Of a stretch of DNA of 64,000 bases, positions 43,269 to 56,328 are shown in pieces. Numbering within the stretch: position 1 is the stretch's first letter; each line of letters begins with the position of its first letter. Both the position numbers and the translations under genes were made by a program. Source of the DNA: Hyphomicrobiales bacterium (lineage in GTDB: Bacteria > Pseudomonadota > Alphaproteobacteria > Rhizobiales > Rhizobiaceae); contig QEVK01000022.1 in the NCBI GenBank assembly GCA_003577315.1, positions 18,027-82,026 on the forward strand. Direction: 5' to 3'. The notes below the pieces were generated by a model. That model saw nothing but the letters and a program-made list of their open reading frames with translations, made no database searches and was not told the DNA's origin.

Positions 43269-44771
43269 TTGGCCGACGGCCCGGTTTTCGACATCTTCAT
43301 CATCGGCGGCGGCGTCAACGGCTGCGGCATCGCGCGCGACGCGGTCGGGCGCGGCCTGTCCGTGTTCCTCGCCGAGGCGTCCGACCTTGCCAGCGGCACC
43401 TCGTCCGGCTCGACCAAGCTGATCCATGGCGGCCTGCGCTATCTCGAATATTACGAGTTCCGGCTGGTGCGCGAGGCGCTGGTCGAGCGCGAGGTGATCT
43501 GGAGGAACGCCCCGCATATCGTGCGGCCGATGCGCTTCGTGCTGCCGCATCATCGCGGCCTGCGCCCGGCCTGGCTGCTGCGGCTCGGCCTGTTTCTCTA
43601 CGACCATATCGGCGGCCGCAGGCTGCTGCCGGCGACGAAGACGCTCGACATGCGCCGCGATCCGGCCGGCAAGCCGCTGAAGGCGTCCTATTCGCGCGCC
43701 TTCGAATATTCCGACTGCCGGGTGGACGATGCCCGCCTCGTGGTGCTCAACGCCCGCGACGCCGCCGACCGGGGCGCGGCGATCGCCACCCGCACCCGCG
43801 CGCGCGCCGCCCGCCGCGAGGGCGGCCACTGGTCGGTCGAGGTCGAGGACGCGCGCTCGGGCGCGCGACGCACGGTGCGCGCGAAGATGCTGGTCAACGC
43901 CGCCGGGCCGTGGATCGACCACGTGCTGGCGGCCGCGCTCGGGCGGCGGGACGCCCGCAATGTCCGCCTCGTCCAGGGCAGCCACATCGTGGTGAGGAAG
44001 AAGTTCGACGATCCGCGCGCCTATTTCTTCCAGAACGCCGACGGCCGCATCGTCTTCGCCATCCCCTACGAGGACGACTTCACCCTGATCGGCACCACCG
44101 ACCGCGACTTCGACGGCGACCCGCGCGATGCGGCGATCACCGATGCCGAGACCGACTATCTGTGCGCCGCCGCCAGCGAGTATTTCTCCGATCCGGTCCG
44201 GCGCGAGGACGTGGTGTGGACCTATGCCGCCGTGCGCCCGCTCTACGACGACGGCGCCTCGAAGGCGCAGGAGGCGACGCGCGACTACGTGCTCAAGGTG
44301 GAGGGCGGCGCGGGCGAGCCGCCGCTCCTCAACGTCTTCGGCGGCAAGATCACCACCTATCGCCGCCTCGCCGAGCATGCGGTGGAGAAGATCGAGGCCG
44401 CGCTCGGCCGCGCCGCCGGCAGGGGCTGGACGGCGGACGCGCCGCTGCCGGGCGGCGACTTCGCGCCCGACGGCGTCGAGGCCGAGGTCGCGCGCCTTCG
44501 CGCCCGCCACGCCTTCCTCGCGGCGGGCCATGCGCGCCGGCTGGTGCGCCTTTACGGCACGCGCGCAGCCGTCCTATTGGAGGATGCGAGGTCGCTCGCC
44601 GATCTCGGCCGCTGCTTCGGGGCCGATCTCTACGAGGCGGAGGTGCGCTATCTGATGGCGCAGGAATGGGCGGCGACGGCGGACGACGTGCTGTGGCGGC
44701 GCACCAAGCTCGGCCTGAGGGTTTGCGCCGAGGAAGCCGCCGCGCTCGACGCATTCATGCAGGCCGCCTGA
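43269..44771 (+). CDS. glpD: Aerobic glycerol-3-phosphate dehydrogenase
   Basis: GlpD oxidises glycerol-3-phosphate to dihydroxyacetone phosphate and passes electrons to quinone at the inner membrane. The 500-residue protein starts near the FAD motif [26 protein letters not shown] and has [31 protein letters not shown] and [15 protein letters not shown] 43269 is preferred because it has GGGAGAGG 5 bp upstream and matches family length. A GTG at 43230 would add 13 residues and overlap the GlpR-site region. glpK follows 37 bp later. Confidence 0.92.
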   Translation: MADGPVFDIFIIGGGVNGCGIARDAVGRGLSVFLAEASDLASGTSSGSTKLIHGGLRYLEYYEFRLVREALVEREVIWRNAPHIVRPMRFVLPHHRGLRPAWLLRLGLFLYDHIGGRRLLPATKTLDMRRDPAGKPLKASYSRAFEYSDCRVDDARLVVLNARDAADRGAAIATRTRARAARREGGHWSVEVEDARSGARRTVRAKMLVNAAGPWIDHVLAAALGRRDARNVRLVQGSHIVVRKKFDDPRAYFFQNADGRIVFAIPYEDDFTLIGTTDRDFDGDPRDAAITDAETDYLCAAASEYFSDPVRREDVVWTYAAVRPLYDDGASKAQEATRDYVLKVEGGAGEPPLLNVFGGKITTYRRLAEHAVEKIEAALGRAAGRGWTADAPLPGGDFAPDGVEAEVARLRARHAFLAAGHARRLVRLYGTRAAVLLEDARSLADLGRCFGADLYEAEVRYLMAQEWAATADDVLWRRTKLGLRVCAEEAAALDAFMQAA

Positions 44772-44808
44772 GGCGGCGACAGGGGAGGGGATCCCAGGGG
44801 AGGAGCAG

Positions 44809-46299
<1,491 letters not shown>

Positions 46300-46508
46300 A
46301 CGGGCGGCGAGGGCGCGGCCCGGAAGGCCGGCGGCGGGAATCGTCCGCGCCTTGCGGGAAAAGTCCCGTTCGCGCATGCACACGGCGCTTTCCTTTCCGC
46401 CGCAAGCGTGTTACCAGCCGCTGCCATCCTGAAAGGGAGAAAACGAGTCGCCGCCGGCCGCAAGGATCGAGCGCTCCTCCCGCGCACCGCAATTTTCGAG
46501 GATCGGCA

Positions 46509-48011
46509 ATGGCAAGAATCATCGAGACCGCAACCGGCGCGCTGGCGCTCACCTTCGACGACGTGCTGCTCCAGCCCGGCCACTCGCAGGTGATGCCCGG
46601 CCAGACCGACGTGTCGACCCGCATCGCCCGCGACATCGAGCTGAACATCCCGATCCTGTCGGCGGCGATGGACACCGTCACCGACGCCCGCCTCGCCATC
46701 GCCATGGCGCAGGCCGGCGGCATCGGCGTCATCCACCGCAATTTTTCGCCGGAGGAGCAGGCCGAGCAGGTGCGCCAGGTCAAGAAGTTCGAGAGCGGCA
46801 TGGTGGTCAATCCGGTGACCATCGGCCCGGACGCCACGCTCGCCGACGCGCTGGCGCTGATGCGCGCCCACGGCATCTCCGGCGTTCCGGTGGTCGAGAA
46901 CGGCGGGGCGGGCGGCCACTCGACCGGCAAGCTCATCGGCATCCTGACCAACCGCGACGTGCGCTTCGCCTCCGATCCGAAGCAGAAGGTGCGGGATCTG
47001 ATGACGCACGAGCGCCTCGTCACCGTCACCGAGAATGTCGAGCAGGACGAGGCCAAGCGGCTCCTGCACCAGCACCGTATCGAGAAGCTCCTGGTGGTCG
47101 ACCCCGGCGGCCAGTGCGTCGGCCTCATCACGGTCAAGGACATCGAGAAGTCGCAGCTGAACCCCAACGCCGCCAAGGACGCGCAGGGGCGGCTCAGGGT
47201 GGCGGCGGCCACCAGCGTCGGCGACGACGGGCTGGAGCGCGCCGAGCGGCTGATCGACGCCGGCGTCGACCTGCTCGTCATCGACACCGCCCACGGCCAT
47301 TCGCAGCGCGTGCTCGACGCGGTCGAGAAGGCCAAGAAACTCTCCAACGCCGTGCGCATCGTCGCCGGCAACGTCGCCACCGCCGAGGGCACCCGGGCGC
47401 TGATCGACGCCGGCGCCGACGCGGTCAAGGTCGGCATCGGGCCGGGCTCGATCTGCACCACGCGCATCGTCGCCGGCGTCGGCGTGCCGCAGCTTTCGGC
47501 GATCATGTCGGCGGTGGAGGAAGCGGACAAGGCCGGGCTCGGCATCATCGCCGACGGCGGCATCAAGTTCTCGGGCGACCTCGCCAAGGCGCTCGCCGCC
47601 GGCGCCTCGGCCGCCATGGTCGGCTCGCTGCTCGCCGGCACCGACGAGAGCCCCGGCGAGGTCTATCTGCACCAGGGCCGCTCGTTCAAGGCCTATCGCG
47701 GCATGGGCTCGGTCGGCGCGATGGCGCGCGGCTCGGCCGACCGCTACTTCCAGGCCGAGGTGCGCGACACGCTGAAGCTGGTGCCCGAAGGCATCGAGGG
47801 CCAGGTGCCGTACAAGGGGCCGGTCGGCGGCGTGCTGCACCAGCTCGTCGGCGGGCTGAAGGCGGCGATGGGCTATGTCGGCGCGGCGAACCTCGCCGAG
47901 TTCCGCGAGCGTGCGACCTTCGTGCGCATCTCGAACGCCGGCCTGCGCGAAAGCCACGCCCACGACGTGACGATCACCCGCGAAAGCCCGAACTATCCGG
48001 GCGGGATGTAG
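46509..48011 (+). CDS. guaB: Inosine-5'-monophosphate dehydrogenase
   Basis: GuaB oxidises IMP to XMP, committing purines to GMP synthesis. The 500-residue protein has the N-terminal [44 protein letters not shown], two CBS domains (about 95-215) and the catalytic loop [20 protein letters not shown] with the nucleophilic Cys, then the RYFQ flap. ATG 46509 gives the family start MARIIE. guaA, the next enzyme in the pathway, is also in this window but about 8 kb away, with unrelated genes between. Confidence 0.97.
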   Translation: MARIIETATGALALTFDDVLLQPGHSQVMPGQTDVSTRIARDIELNIPILSAAMDTVTDARLAIAMAQAGGIGVIHRNFSPEEQAEQVRQVKKFESGMVVNPVTIGPDATLADALALMRAHGISGVPVVENGGAGGHSTGKLIGILTNRDVRFASDPKQKVRDLMTHERLVTVTENVEQDEAKRLLHQHRIEKLLVVDPGGQCVGLITVKDIEKSQLNPNAAKDAQGRLRVAAATSVGDDGLERAERLIDAGVDLLVIDTAHGHSQRVLDAVEKAKKLSNAVRIVAGNVATAEGTRALIDAGADAVKVGIGPGSICTTRIVAGVGVPQLSAIMSAVEEADKAGLGIIADGGIKFSGDLAKALAAGASAAMVGSLLAGTDESPGEVYLHQGRSFKAYRGMGSVGAMARGSADRYFQAEVRDTLKLVPEGIEGQVPYKGPVGGVLHQLVGGLKAAMGYVGAANLAEFRERATFVRISNAGLRESHAHDVTITRESPNYPGGM

Positions 48012-48067
48012 GCCGGGCGATTGCCGGACCGGGGCGGCTCCGGCGCGATCTTCAGTCAGGACATCCC

Positions 48068-48817
48068 ATGACCATCTCGGACGACAGCGAGCTCGTCAGG
48101 CTCAGGGAGATTGGCCGCATTGTCGCCAACACCCTGGAAGCGATGGGCGCGGCGCTCGAGCCCGGGATCGCGACCGAGGAGCTGGACGGCATTGGCCGGG
48201 CCTTGCTGGAGAAGGCGGGAGCCCGCCCCGCCCCGCAGCTTTGCTATGATTTTCCGGCGGCCACCTGCATCAGCGTCAATGAAGAAATAGCGCACGGCAT
48301 ACCTGGAAAGCGCCGGATCGCGGCAGGCGACCTCGTCAATATCGACGTGTCCGCGGAAAAGGACGGCATCTTCGCCGACACGGGAGCGTCATTCGCCGTC
48401 CCGCCCGTCCCGAAGCATATCGGACGACTTTGCCGGGATGGCCGCAAGGCGATGTGGGCCGGGATCCGCCGGGTTGGCGCGGACAGACCGCTGGCGGGCA
48501 TCGGCGCCGCGATCGGGGAGTTTGCCCGGAGGAACGGCTACACGCTCGTCCGGAATCTCGCGAGCCATGGGGTCGGTCGTTCGCTGCACGAGGACCCCGG
48601 GGAAATCGCGACATGGCCCGACCGCGCCGAACGACGGGTGATGGGCAACGGCCTCGTTTTCACCGTCGAGCCCTTCCTGTCCCTGGGAGCGGAATGGGCC
48701 GAGGGCGGCGATGACGGCTGGACGCTGTTCAGCGAGCCGAGGGCGCCCACCGTCCAGTACGAGCACACGGTCGTGGCCACGCGAAACGGACCGCTCGTCG
48801 TCACCTTGCCCGGATAG
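48068..48817 (+). CDS. map: Methionine aminopeptidase, type I (likely secondary copy)
   Basis: A 249-residue type I methionine aminopeptidase, which removes the initiator Met from nascent proteins. All five metal ligands are visible: the two Asp in NIDVSAEKDGIFADTG, His in ASHGVGRSLHEDP, and Glu in FTVEPFL and YEHTVVA. It lacks an N-terminal extension. Codon use is noticeably less GC-biased than in guaB or katG (for example GAAATAGCG, CATACCTGG), suggesting acquisition. Rhizobia normally carry a main map gene elsewhere, so this is probably an extra copy. Confidence 0.88.
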   Translation: MTISDDSELVRLREIGRIVANTLEAMGAALEPGIATEELDGIGRALLEKAGARPAPQLCYDFPAATCISVNEEIAHGIPGKRRIAAGDLVNIDVSAEKDGIFADTGASFAVPPVPKHIGRLCRDGRKAMWAGIRRVGADRPLAGIGAAIGEFARRNGYTLVRNLASHGVGRSLHEDPGEIATWPDRAERRVMGNGLVFTVEPFLSLGAEWAEGGDDGWTLFSEPRAPTVQYEHTVVATRNGPLVVTLPG

Positions 48818-48920
48818 CAGCCCTCCGACCGCCGCCGGTTCTGGCCGTCGCCGCGAAAATGGCCTATGGGAATGGGCGAGTTGCGAGGCGGTCGCGGACG
48901 GCAACCGCGGGAGGGACTTC

Positions 48921-49340
48921 ATGACGGGCACCGCAATCTTCTGGCCGATGATCGCCCATGTCGTGCTGGTCGTGGCGCTCTACGCGCTTCTGGGCATGCG
49001 CCGCGCCGCCGCGATCAAGGCGGGACAGGCAAAGACGTCGCAGTTCCGCGAGAACCTGAACGAGCCGGAGGACAGCCTGTTCGCGCGCAACAGCCTCGCC
49101 AACCAGTTCGAGCTGCCGGTGCTGTTTCATGCCGTCTGCCTCTCGCTCCACGTCACCGGCGGCGACGGGCCGTGGGCGGTGGCGCTGGCGTGGCTGTTTG
49201 CACTCTCACGCTATGCGCATGCCGCCATCCACGTCACCTCGAACCGCATCCGCCACCGCCAGCCCGCCTTCACGCTCGGCTTCGTGGTGCTGATCGCGTT
49301 GTGGGGCACGCTCGCCGTCCATCTCCTGCGGCTGCCGTGA
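48921..49340 (+). CDS. MAPEG-family membrane protein
   Basis: A 139-residue protein with four predicted helices, matching the MAPEG family (membrane-associated proteins in eicosanoid and glutathione metabolism): N-terminal FWPMIAHVVLVVALYALLGMRRAAAIKAGQ, then the family core ENLNEPEDSLFARNSLANQFELPVLFHAVCL and RYAHAAIHVTSNRIRHRQPAFTLGF. GGAGGGACTTC precedes ATG 48921. Bacterial members may have glutathione transferase or peroxidase activity, but this has not been shown for this subgroup. Its last 135 bp overlap the oxyR reading frame on the other strand. Confidence 0.85.
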   Translation: MTGTAIFWPMIAHVVLVVALYALLGMRRAAAIKAGQAKTSQFRENLNEPEDSLFARNSLANQFELPVLFHAVCLSLHVTGGDGPWAVALAWLFALSRYAHAAIHVTSNRIRHRQPAFTLGFVVLIALWGTLAVHLLRLP

Positions 49341-50225
49341 CAGGCCGCGCACGATGCGCGCCAGCGTGCGGCACTCGTCCTGCCGGCCGGCGCTCCTGCG
49401 CCACGCGAAGGCGAGGGTGCGCGCCGGCATCGGCTCGGCGAAGGGCACGACCTTGAGCTCGGGCGACACCACGCCCGCCGCCACCGCCATCTCCGGGATC
49501 AGCGTCACGCCCTGGCCGTGGGCGACCATCTGCAACAGCGTCGTCAGGCTGGCCGCGCCGTAATTGGCCAGCGCCGCGCGCCGCGCGGCGGTGCAGATCT
49601 CCAGCGCCTGGTTGCGCATGCAATGGCCGTCCTCCAAGAGCATCAGCCGCTCCAGCGCCGGGCTTTCGGGCGGCACCGGCGGCGAGACGAAGCCGGGGTC
49701 GTCGCTCGGCACGGCCAGGAAGAAGCGGTCCTCGAACAGCGGCTCGATGGCCAGCGCCGCGTGGTCGAGCGGCAGCGCCGCGATCATGCCGTCGAGGCGG
49801 CCGGCCGCGGTCTCGTCGAGCAGCGTCGCCGTCACCGCCTCGCGCAGCTCCAGCACCAGCGCCGGAAACCGCGCCTTCAGCGCCGGCAGGAGCCGCGGCA
49901 GCAGGTAGGGCGCCACGGTGGGGATGACGCCCAGCCGGAACCGCCCCTCCATCGGCGTGCGGCCGCGCCTGGCCGCGGCCTCGATGTCGCGGATTTCCGC
50001 CAGCGCCCGCTCGATGCGCGGCCTGAGCGCCCGCGCCTCCTCCGTCAGCCGCACGGCGCGGCCTCCGCGCTCGAAGAGCGGAAGCTCCAGCCGCTCCTCC
50101 ATCTCGGCGATCTGCGCCGACAGCGCCGGCTGGCTGACGCCGGCAAGCGCGGCCGCGCGGCCGAAATGCAGCGTCTCGGCCAGCGCCTCGAAATACTCCA
50201 TCTGCCGGATCGTCAATCGTATCAT
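49206..50225 (-). CDS. oxyR: OxyR, LysR-family peroxide sensor
   Basis: A 339-residue LysR-family regulator with an N-terminal winged helix (QMEYFEALAETLHFGRAAALAGVSQPALSAQIAEMEERL) and the peroxide-sensing pair Cys202 and Cys211 in LLEDGHCMRNQALEIC, the same nine-residue spacing as E. coli Cys199/Cys208. It is divergent from katG, its expected target. The protein is about 30 residues longer than usual; the last 45 codons read antisense through the end of the MAPEG gene, so the original stop appears to have been lost or moved. Confidence 0.92.
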   Translation of the reverse strand: MIRLTIRQMEYFEALAETLHFGRAAALAGVSQPALSAQIAEMEERLELPLFERGGRAVRLTEEARALRPRIERALAEIRDIEAAARRGRTPMEGRFRLGVIPTVAPYLLPRLLPALKARFPALVLELREAVTATLLDETAAGRLDGMIAALPLDHAALAIEPLFEDRFFLAVPSDDPGFVSPPVPPESPALERLMLLEDGHCMRNQALEICTAARRAALANYGAASLTTLLQMVAHGQGVTLIPEMAVAAGVVSPELKVVPFAEPMPARTLAFAWRRSAGRQDECRTLARIVRGLSRQPQEMDGERAPQRDQHHEAEREGGLAVADAVRGDVDGGMRIA

Positions 50226-50262
50226 AATTATAGATTATCGTAATTAACGGAAAATGCAATTT
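50221..50262. promoter_or_regulatory. AT-rich oxyR-katG control region
   Basis: This stretch is strongly AT-rich against the surrounding DNA and starts at the oxyR start codon. It includes ATAAT-TATAG-ATTAT (50224-50238), a dyad of the T-N11-A kind used by LysR proteins. It is the likely OxyR site controlling both divergent genes. Confidence 0.5.
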
Positions 50263-50287
50263 GCTCCTATCGATTGTCTCGGCTAGA

Positions 50288-50302
50288 CTGGAATCGTTCC
50301 AG
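50288..50302. promoter_or_regulatory. CTGGAA-N3-TTCCAG palindrome upstream of katG
   Basis: Perfect 6-bp arms around TCG, with a further near-symmetrical AGA/ACT flank. The GAA-N3-TTC core resembles the iron-control element bound by Irr in Rhizobiales. It lies in the katG leader, 126 bp before the start codon. Confidence 0.45.
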
Positions 50303-50307
50303 ACTGA

Positions 50308-52659
<2,352 letters not shown>

Positions 52660-52699
52660 TCGGAGCGGCCCGCGGGGCCGTCGACACGCTCGACCTTCG

Positions 52700-52727
52700 G
52701 GCAGGCGCGGAGAAATCCGCGCCTGCC
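52700..52727 (+). terminator. Terminator hairpin after katG
   Basis: A perfect 12-bp stem (GGCAGGCGCGGA / TCCGCGCCTGCC) with a GAAA tetraloop, 40 bp after the katG stop. Only a short CTTG follows, so it is a strong hairpin with a weak U tract. Confidence 0.75.
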
Positions 52728-52877
52728 TTGCTGCGTCCGGCGGCGACGATACCGCCCGCTGCGGCGCCGGCTTGCCGTTTCCGGCGCACGTCCCGTCTTA
52801 TCCCGGAGTTTCCGGGATTCTGCCGGCGAACGGCTCCCGATGACGTTTTCCTGACTTTGCGCTCCGGCAAGTTTTCG

Positions 52878-52885
52878 TTAACCAT
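52878..52885. promoter_or_regulatory. TTAACCAT motif upstream of the L,D-transpeptidase gene
   Basis: TTAACCAT, within the dyad CGTTA-N4-TAACG, matches the CtrA half-site sequence known in Alphaproteobacteria. It lies 50 bp before the start of a cell-wall gene, where cell-cycle control would make sense. Confidence 0.3.
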
Positions 52886-52934
52886 AACGCCATACTGCTT
52901 CGATGGTTGAGGAAACGGGGGGATCGGGGGCGGC

Positions 52935-53549
52935 ATGACGATTTCGCGCAGGGGATTTGTGATCGGGCTTCCGCTCGTGGTGGCGGGCTGTGCGGCCGGC
53001 GGCTTCGGCGACTACCAGAACTATGCGGCCGTGCCGCATCCGCGCTTCCCGCTGCCGGCGCTTTCGCCCGAGAAGATCAAGCCCGAGCTGCGCCGCCGCG
53101 AGGTCGATTACGACGGCAGCTACAAGCCGGGCACGGTGGTGGTCGACACGCCCGAGCGCCGGCTCTACTACGTGCTGGGCGACGGTCGCGCCGTCCGTTA
53201 CGGCGTCGGCGTCGGCCGCGCCGGCCTTGCGCTGCGCGGCAACGCCACGGTCGGCCGCAAGGCCGAATGGCCGGGCTGGACCCCGACCGACAACATGATG
53301 CAGCGCGACCCGCACAACCGCCGCTATGCCGGCGGCGTGCCGGGCGGGCTCAACAATCCGCTGGGCGCGCGGGCGCTCTACCTCTATCGCGGCAACCGCG
53401 ACACCATGTTCCGCATCCACGGCACCAACCAGCCGCAGTCGATCGGCCTGGCCATGTCGAGCGGCTGCATCCGCATGCTCAACCACGACGTGATCGACCT
53501 CTACGAGCGCGTGCCGGTCGGCGCCAACGTCGTGGTGCTCCAGGCCTGA
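52935..53549 (+). CDS. L,D-transpeptidase family lipoprotein (YkuD domain)
   Basis: A 204-residue envelope protein of the L,D-transpeptidase (YkuD) family, which crosslinks peptidoglycan or attaches proteins to it. The N-terminus TISRRGFVIGLPLVVAGCA combines a Tat-like twin Arg with a lipobox (Cys at residue 19). The catalytic region is MFRIHGTNQPQSIGLAMSSGCIRMLNHDV, with the nucleophile Cys in SSGCIRM. The Ser in place of the more usual His before GC is common in Rhizobiales. A TTAACCAT motif lies 50 bp upstream. It is not in an operon with katG, from which a terminator separates it. Confidence 0.9.
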   Translation: MTISRRGFVIGLPLVVAGCAAGGFGDYQNYAAVPHPRFPLPALSPEKIKPELRRREVDYDGSYKPGTVVVDTPERRLYYVLGDGRAVRYGVGVGRAGLALRGNATVGRKAEWPGWTPTDNMMQRDPHNRRYAGGVPGGLNNPLGARALYLYRGNRDTMFRIHGTNQPQSIGLAMSSGCIRMLNHDVIDLYERVPVGANVVVLQA

Positions 53550-53646
53550 GCGGCAAGCCGGCTTCATTTTCGCGCCCGCGCTTGTGTTCGGCGGCGGGGG
53601 CGGCTAGCAAGGCCGCCTTTCGGGCAACCGGCATCGGAGCGGGATC

Positions 53647-54936
53647 ATGCGACTGGGCGGCAGGCTGGCGGCAGCCATCGAAGTGCTTGAGGACATCGAG
53701 CGCCGGCATCGCCCGGCCGCCGACGCGCTGAAGGACTGGGGCCTTTCGCATCGCTTCGCCGGCTCCGGCGACCGCGCCGCCGTCGGCAACATCGTCTACG
53801 ATGCGCTGCGCAGGAAGCGCTCGGCCTGCTGGGTGCTCGACTCCGGCACGCCGCGCGCGCTCGCCTTCGGCGCGCTCGCCCTCGAATGGGGCATGGACGC
53901 CGACGCGCTCGACCGGGCGTTTCACGGCGACCGCTTCGCGCCGCAGCCGCTCGACGAGGCCGAAAGGGCGGCGCTGTCGGCCCGCGACCTTGCCGACGCG
54001 CCCGCCGCCGTGCAGGCCGACTGCCCGGACTGGTGCGTGCCGCTCGCCGAGGAGGCGTTCGGGGCGCAGTGGGTGGCCGAGCTTGCCGCGCTCGCGGCGC
54101 GCCCGCCGCTCGACCTGCGCGTCAACACCCTTGCCGCGACGCCGCAGAAGGTTCTGGCCGAACTGAAGGACGCGGGCGCGGCGCCCGCCGGCATGCTGGC
54201 CGAGGCGCTGCGCATCGCCCCCATCGCCGGCGGCGGCCGCCATCCCAACGTCCAGGCCGAGCCCGCCTTCCGGAAGGGCTGGTTCGAGGTGCAGGACCTC
54301 GGCTCGCAGATCGCGGCGGCCCTTGCCGGAGCCGAGGGCGGCATGCAGGTGCTCGACTACTGCGCCGGGGCCGGCGGCAAGACGCTGGCGCTGGCGGCGG
54401 CCATGGACAATCGCGGCCAGATTTTCGCCCATGACGCCGAGAAGCAGCGCCTCGCGCCGATCTTCGAGCGGTTGAGGCGGGCCGGCGCCCGCAACGTGCA
54501 GGCGATCGCCGGCGAGGCGGGCCTTGCCCCGCTCGGCGGGCGCATGGACCTCGTCCTCGTCGATGCGCCCTGCACCGGCTCCGGCACGTGGCGGCGCAGG
54601 CCCGACGCCAAATGGCGGCTGACCGAGCGCCAGCTCCAGACCCGCATGGCCGAGCAGGCCGCGATCCTCGATGCCGCCGCCGCCCATGTCCGGCCGGGCG
54701 GCCGGCTGGTCTACGTCACCTGCTCGATCTTCCCGGCCGAGAACGCCCGCCGGACCGAGGCGTTCCTCGCGGCCAACCCGGCCTTCGCGGTGCTGGAGCC
54801 GCAGGTGCTGTGGCGCGCGCGCTTCGGGGAGGCGGCTGCGCTGCCGCGCATTAGCGGCGGCGGCCTCGTCATGACGCCGGCCGGCACCGGCACCGACGGC
54901 TTCTTCGTCGCGGTGCTGGAGCGCGGGCCGGGCTGA
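53647..54936 (+). CDS. RsmB/NOP-family RNA (cytosine-5) methyltransferase
   Basis: A 429-residue class I SAM-dependent enzyme of the RsmB/Nol1/Nop2 family. An N-terminal NusB-like helical part (residues 1-110) precedes the SAM domain: YCAGAGGKTLALAAAM (motif I), DAPCTGSGTWRRRPDAKWR (motif IV, with one active Cys) and VTCSIFPAENARR (motif VI, with the second, nucleophilic Cys). Both cysteines are present, so it should be active on rRNA or tRNA. Which position it modifies cannot be told from sequence. It stands between the transpeptidase and thioesterase genes. Confidence 0.9.
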   Translation: MRLGGRLAAAIEVLEDIERRHRPAADALKDWGLSHRFAGSGDRAAVGNIVYDALRRKRSACWVLDSGTPRALAFGALALEWGMDADALDRAFHGDRFAPQPLDEAERAALSARDLADAPAAVQADCPDWCVPLAEEAFGAQWVAELAALAARPPLDLRVNTLAATPQKVLAELKDAGAAPAGMLAEALRIAPIAGGGRHPNVQAEPAFRKGWFEVQDLGSQIAAALAGAEGGMQVLDYCAGAGGKTLALAAAMDNRGQIFAHDAEKQRLAPIFERLRRAGARNVQAIAGEAGLAPLGGRMDLVLVDAPCTGSGTWRRRPDAKWRLTERQLQTRMAEQAAILDAAAAHVRPGGRLVYVTCSIFPAENARRTEAFLAANPAFAVLEPQVLWRARFGEAAALPRISGGGLVMTPAGTGTDGFFVAVLERGPG

Positions 54937-55083
54937 AAGGCGCGGCGGCCGGGAGCCGCCCGCGACGCTGCCGGCCGCTTCGGTCCGGCGGCTCGACCCA
55001 TCCCTTTTGCGCTGCAACATGCGGCATTGCCGATCCGCGCCGCCTCTGCGATAAGCGAAGCCGGTAATCAGGGGAGGAATGCG

Positions 55084-55542
55084 ATGTCGGTCAGGTTCGA
55101 GCCCGTCGGCGATTTCGAGGCGCGCGTCAGGGCGAGCTTCGCGCGCCAGAAGATAATGGCCACCATCGGCGCCGAGCTGACCCGGGTCAATCCCGGCGAG
55201 GTCGAGATCGAGATGCCCTACAGCGCCGACCTCACCCAGCAGCACGGCTTTCTCCATGCCGGCATCATCTCGACCGCGCTCGATTCGGCCTGCGGCTACG
55301 CCGCCTATTCGGTCATGCCGAGCGACGCGGCCGTGCTGACCATCGAGTTCAAGGTCAACCTTTTGTCGCCCGGCCGCGGCGAGCGCTTCCTGTTCCGCGG
55401 CCAGGTCACCAAGCCCGGCCGCACCATCATCGTCGCCGACGGGCAGGCCTATGCCTATGACGGCGACGGCGAGGCGCGCATGATCGCCACCATGACCGGC
55501 ACCATGATGGCGGTGAGCGGCCGTGACGGCATCGCCGGCTAG
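55084..55542 (+). CDS. PaaI-type hotdog-fold thioesterase
   Basis: A 152-residue acyl-CoA thioesterase-like protein. The hotdog motif QQHGFLHAGIISTALDSACGYAAYSVMP contains the conserved HGG-equivalent (HGFLHAG) and the acidic residue on the central helix. ATG 55084 follows a GGGGAGGAA ribosome site. Substrates of this PaaI/YbgC-like subgroup vary. A short repeated palindromic element begins one base after its stop codon. Confidence 0.85.
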   Translation: MSVRFEPVGDFEARVRASFARQKIMATIGAELTRVNPGEVEIEMPYSADLTQQHGFLHAGIISTALDSACGYAAYSVMPSDAAVLTIEFKVNLLSPGRGERFLFRGQVTKPGRTIIVADGQAYAYDGDGEARMIATMTGTMMAVSGRDGIAG

Positions 55543-55543
55543 G

Positions 55544-55587
55544 GCATCGGACCGGAAAGTGTCCGCGCTTTCGGATAAATCCGATGC
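55544..55587. repeat. Short intergenic palindromic repeat, copy 1
   Basis: A 44-bp element bounded by GCATCGGA and TCCGATGC, containing GCATCGGACCGGAAAGTG. The same 18-bp sequence occurs in reverse at 59276-59293. This is the type of interspersed repeat common between genes in Mesorhizobium-like genomes. Confidence 0.75.
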
Positions 55588-55640
55588 GAAAACAAAAAGA
55601 TAGAGCAACATCGCGCATCCGTCGGGATGCACGTTGCTCC

Positions 55641-56276
55641 ATGCCGCCCGTCACGCCGCTTTCCGGCCGCCGCGTCCTGTTCGTCATGGCCGCGGAGCAG
55701 GAATACGGCCCGCACCTTCGCGCCCGCTTCACGCCGCTGATGACGGGCATCGGCCCGGTGGAGGCCGGCATCGCCGTTTCGGCGGCGCTGGCGCGGCTCG
55801 AGGCCGGCAACGGCCTGCCCGACCTCGTCGTGTCGCTGGGCTCGGCCGGCAGCCGCCGGCTGGAGCAGGCGGCGGTCTATCAGGTCTCCTCGGTCGGCTA
55901 TCGCGACATGGACGCCTCGGCGCTCGGCGTGGCGAAGGGCGTCACGCCCTTCCTCGGCCTTCCGGCCGTGCTCGACCTGCCGTTCGCGGTGGCGGGCGTG
56001 CCCTCGGCCACCCTGTCGAGCGGGGCCGGCATCGTCTCCGGCGCCGCCTATGACGGCATCGCGGCCGACATGGTCGACATGGAGACCTATGCCTGCTTGC
56101 GCGCCTGCCAGCGCTTCGGCGTGCCGCTCGCCGGCTTTCGCGGCATTTCCGACGGCGCGGCCGAGCTGCGCCACATCGGCGACTGGACCGAATATCTCCA
56201 CGTCATCGACGAGCGGCTGGCCGCGGCGGTGGACAGGCTGGCCGAGGCGCTTGCCGAAGGGCTGCTCGCGCGCTGA
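55641..56276 (+). CDS. 5'-methylthioadenosine/S-adenosylhomocysteine nucleosidase
   Basis: A 211-residue protein of the MTA/SAH nucleosidase (Pfs) family, which cleaves adenine from MTA and SAH and so recycles methyl-donor by-products. The family elements are the N-terminal [15 protein letters not shown] (catalytic Glu), GIGPVEAGI, the nucleoside-binding VDMETYA and the catalytic Asp in [13 protein letters not shown] 55641 ([11 protein letters not shown]) is preferred; an in-frame ATG at 55584 would begin inside the repeat. It lies 52 bp before guaA, and adenine/purine salvage is a plausible link. Confidence 0.85.
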   Translation: MPPVTPLSGRRVLFVMAAEQEYGPHLRARFTPLMTGIGPVEAGIAVSAALARLEAGNGLPDLVVSLGSAGSRRLEQAAVYQVSSVGYRDMDASALGVAKGVTPFLGLPAVLDLPFAVAGVPSATLSSGAGIVSGAAYDGIAADMVDMETYACLRACQRFGVPLAGFRGISDGAAELRHIGDWTEYLHVIDERLAAAVDRLAEALAEGLLAR

Positions 56277-56328
56277 TCGCGAATTCTGGCACCTTGCGGA
56301 ATCGCCCCGCTTTCTTTATGCGCTCGTC

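Noticed and set aside
46300..46508. Possible purine riboswitch or small RNA upstream of guaB
   Set aside because: Only a short CGGGA-AAAG-TCCCG hairpin was seen; no conserved riboswitch core was recognised.
53413..53505. Ser instead of His before GC in the L,D-transpeptidase active site
   Set aside because: SSGCIRM is common in Rhizobiales members of the family and is not evidence of inactivation.
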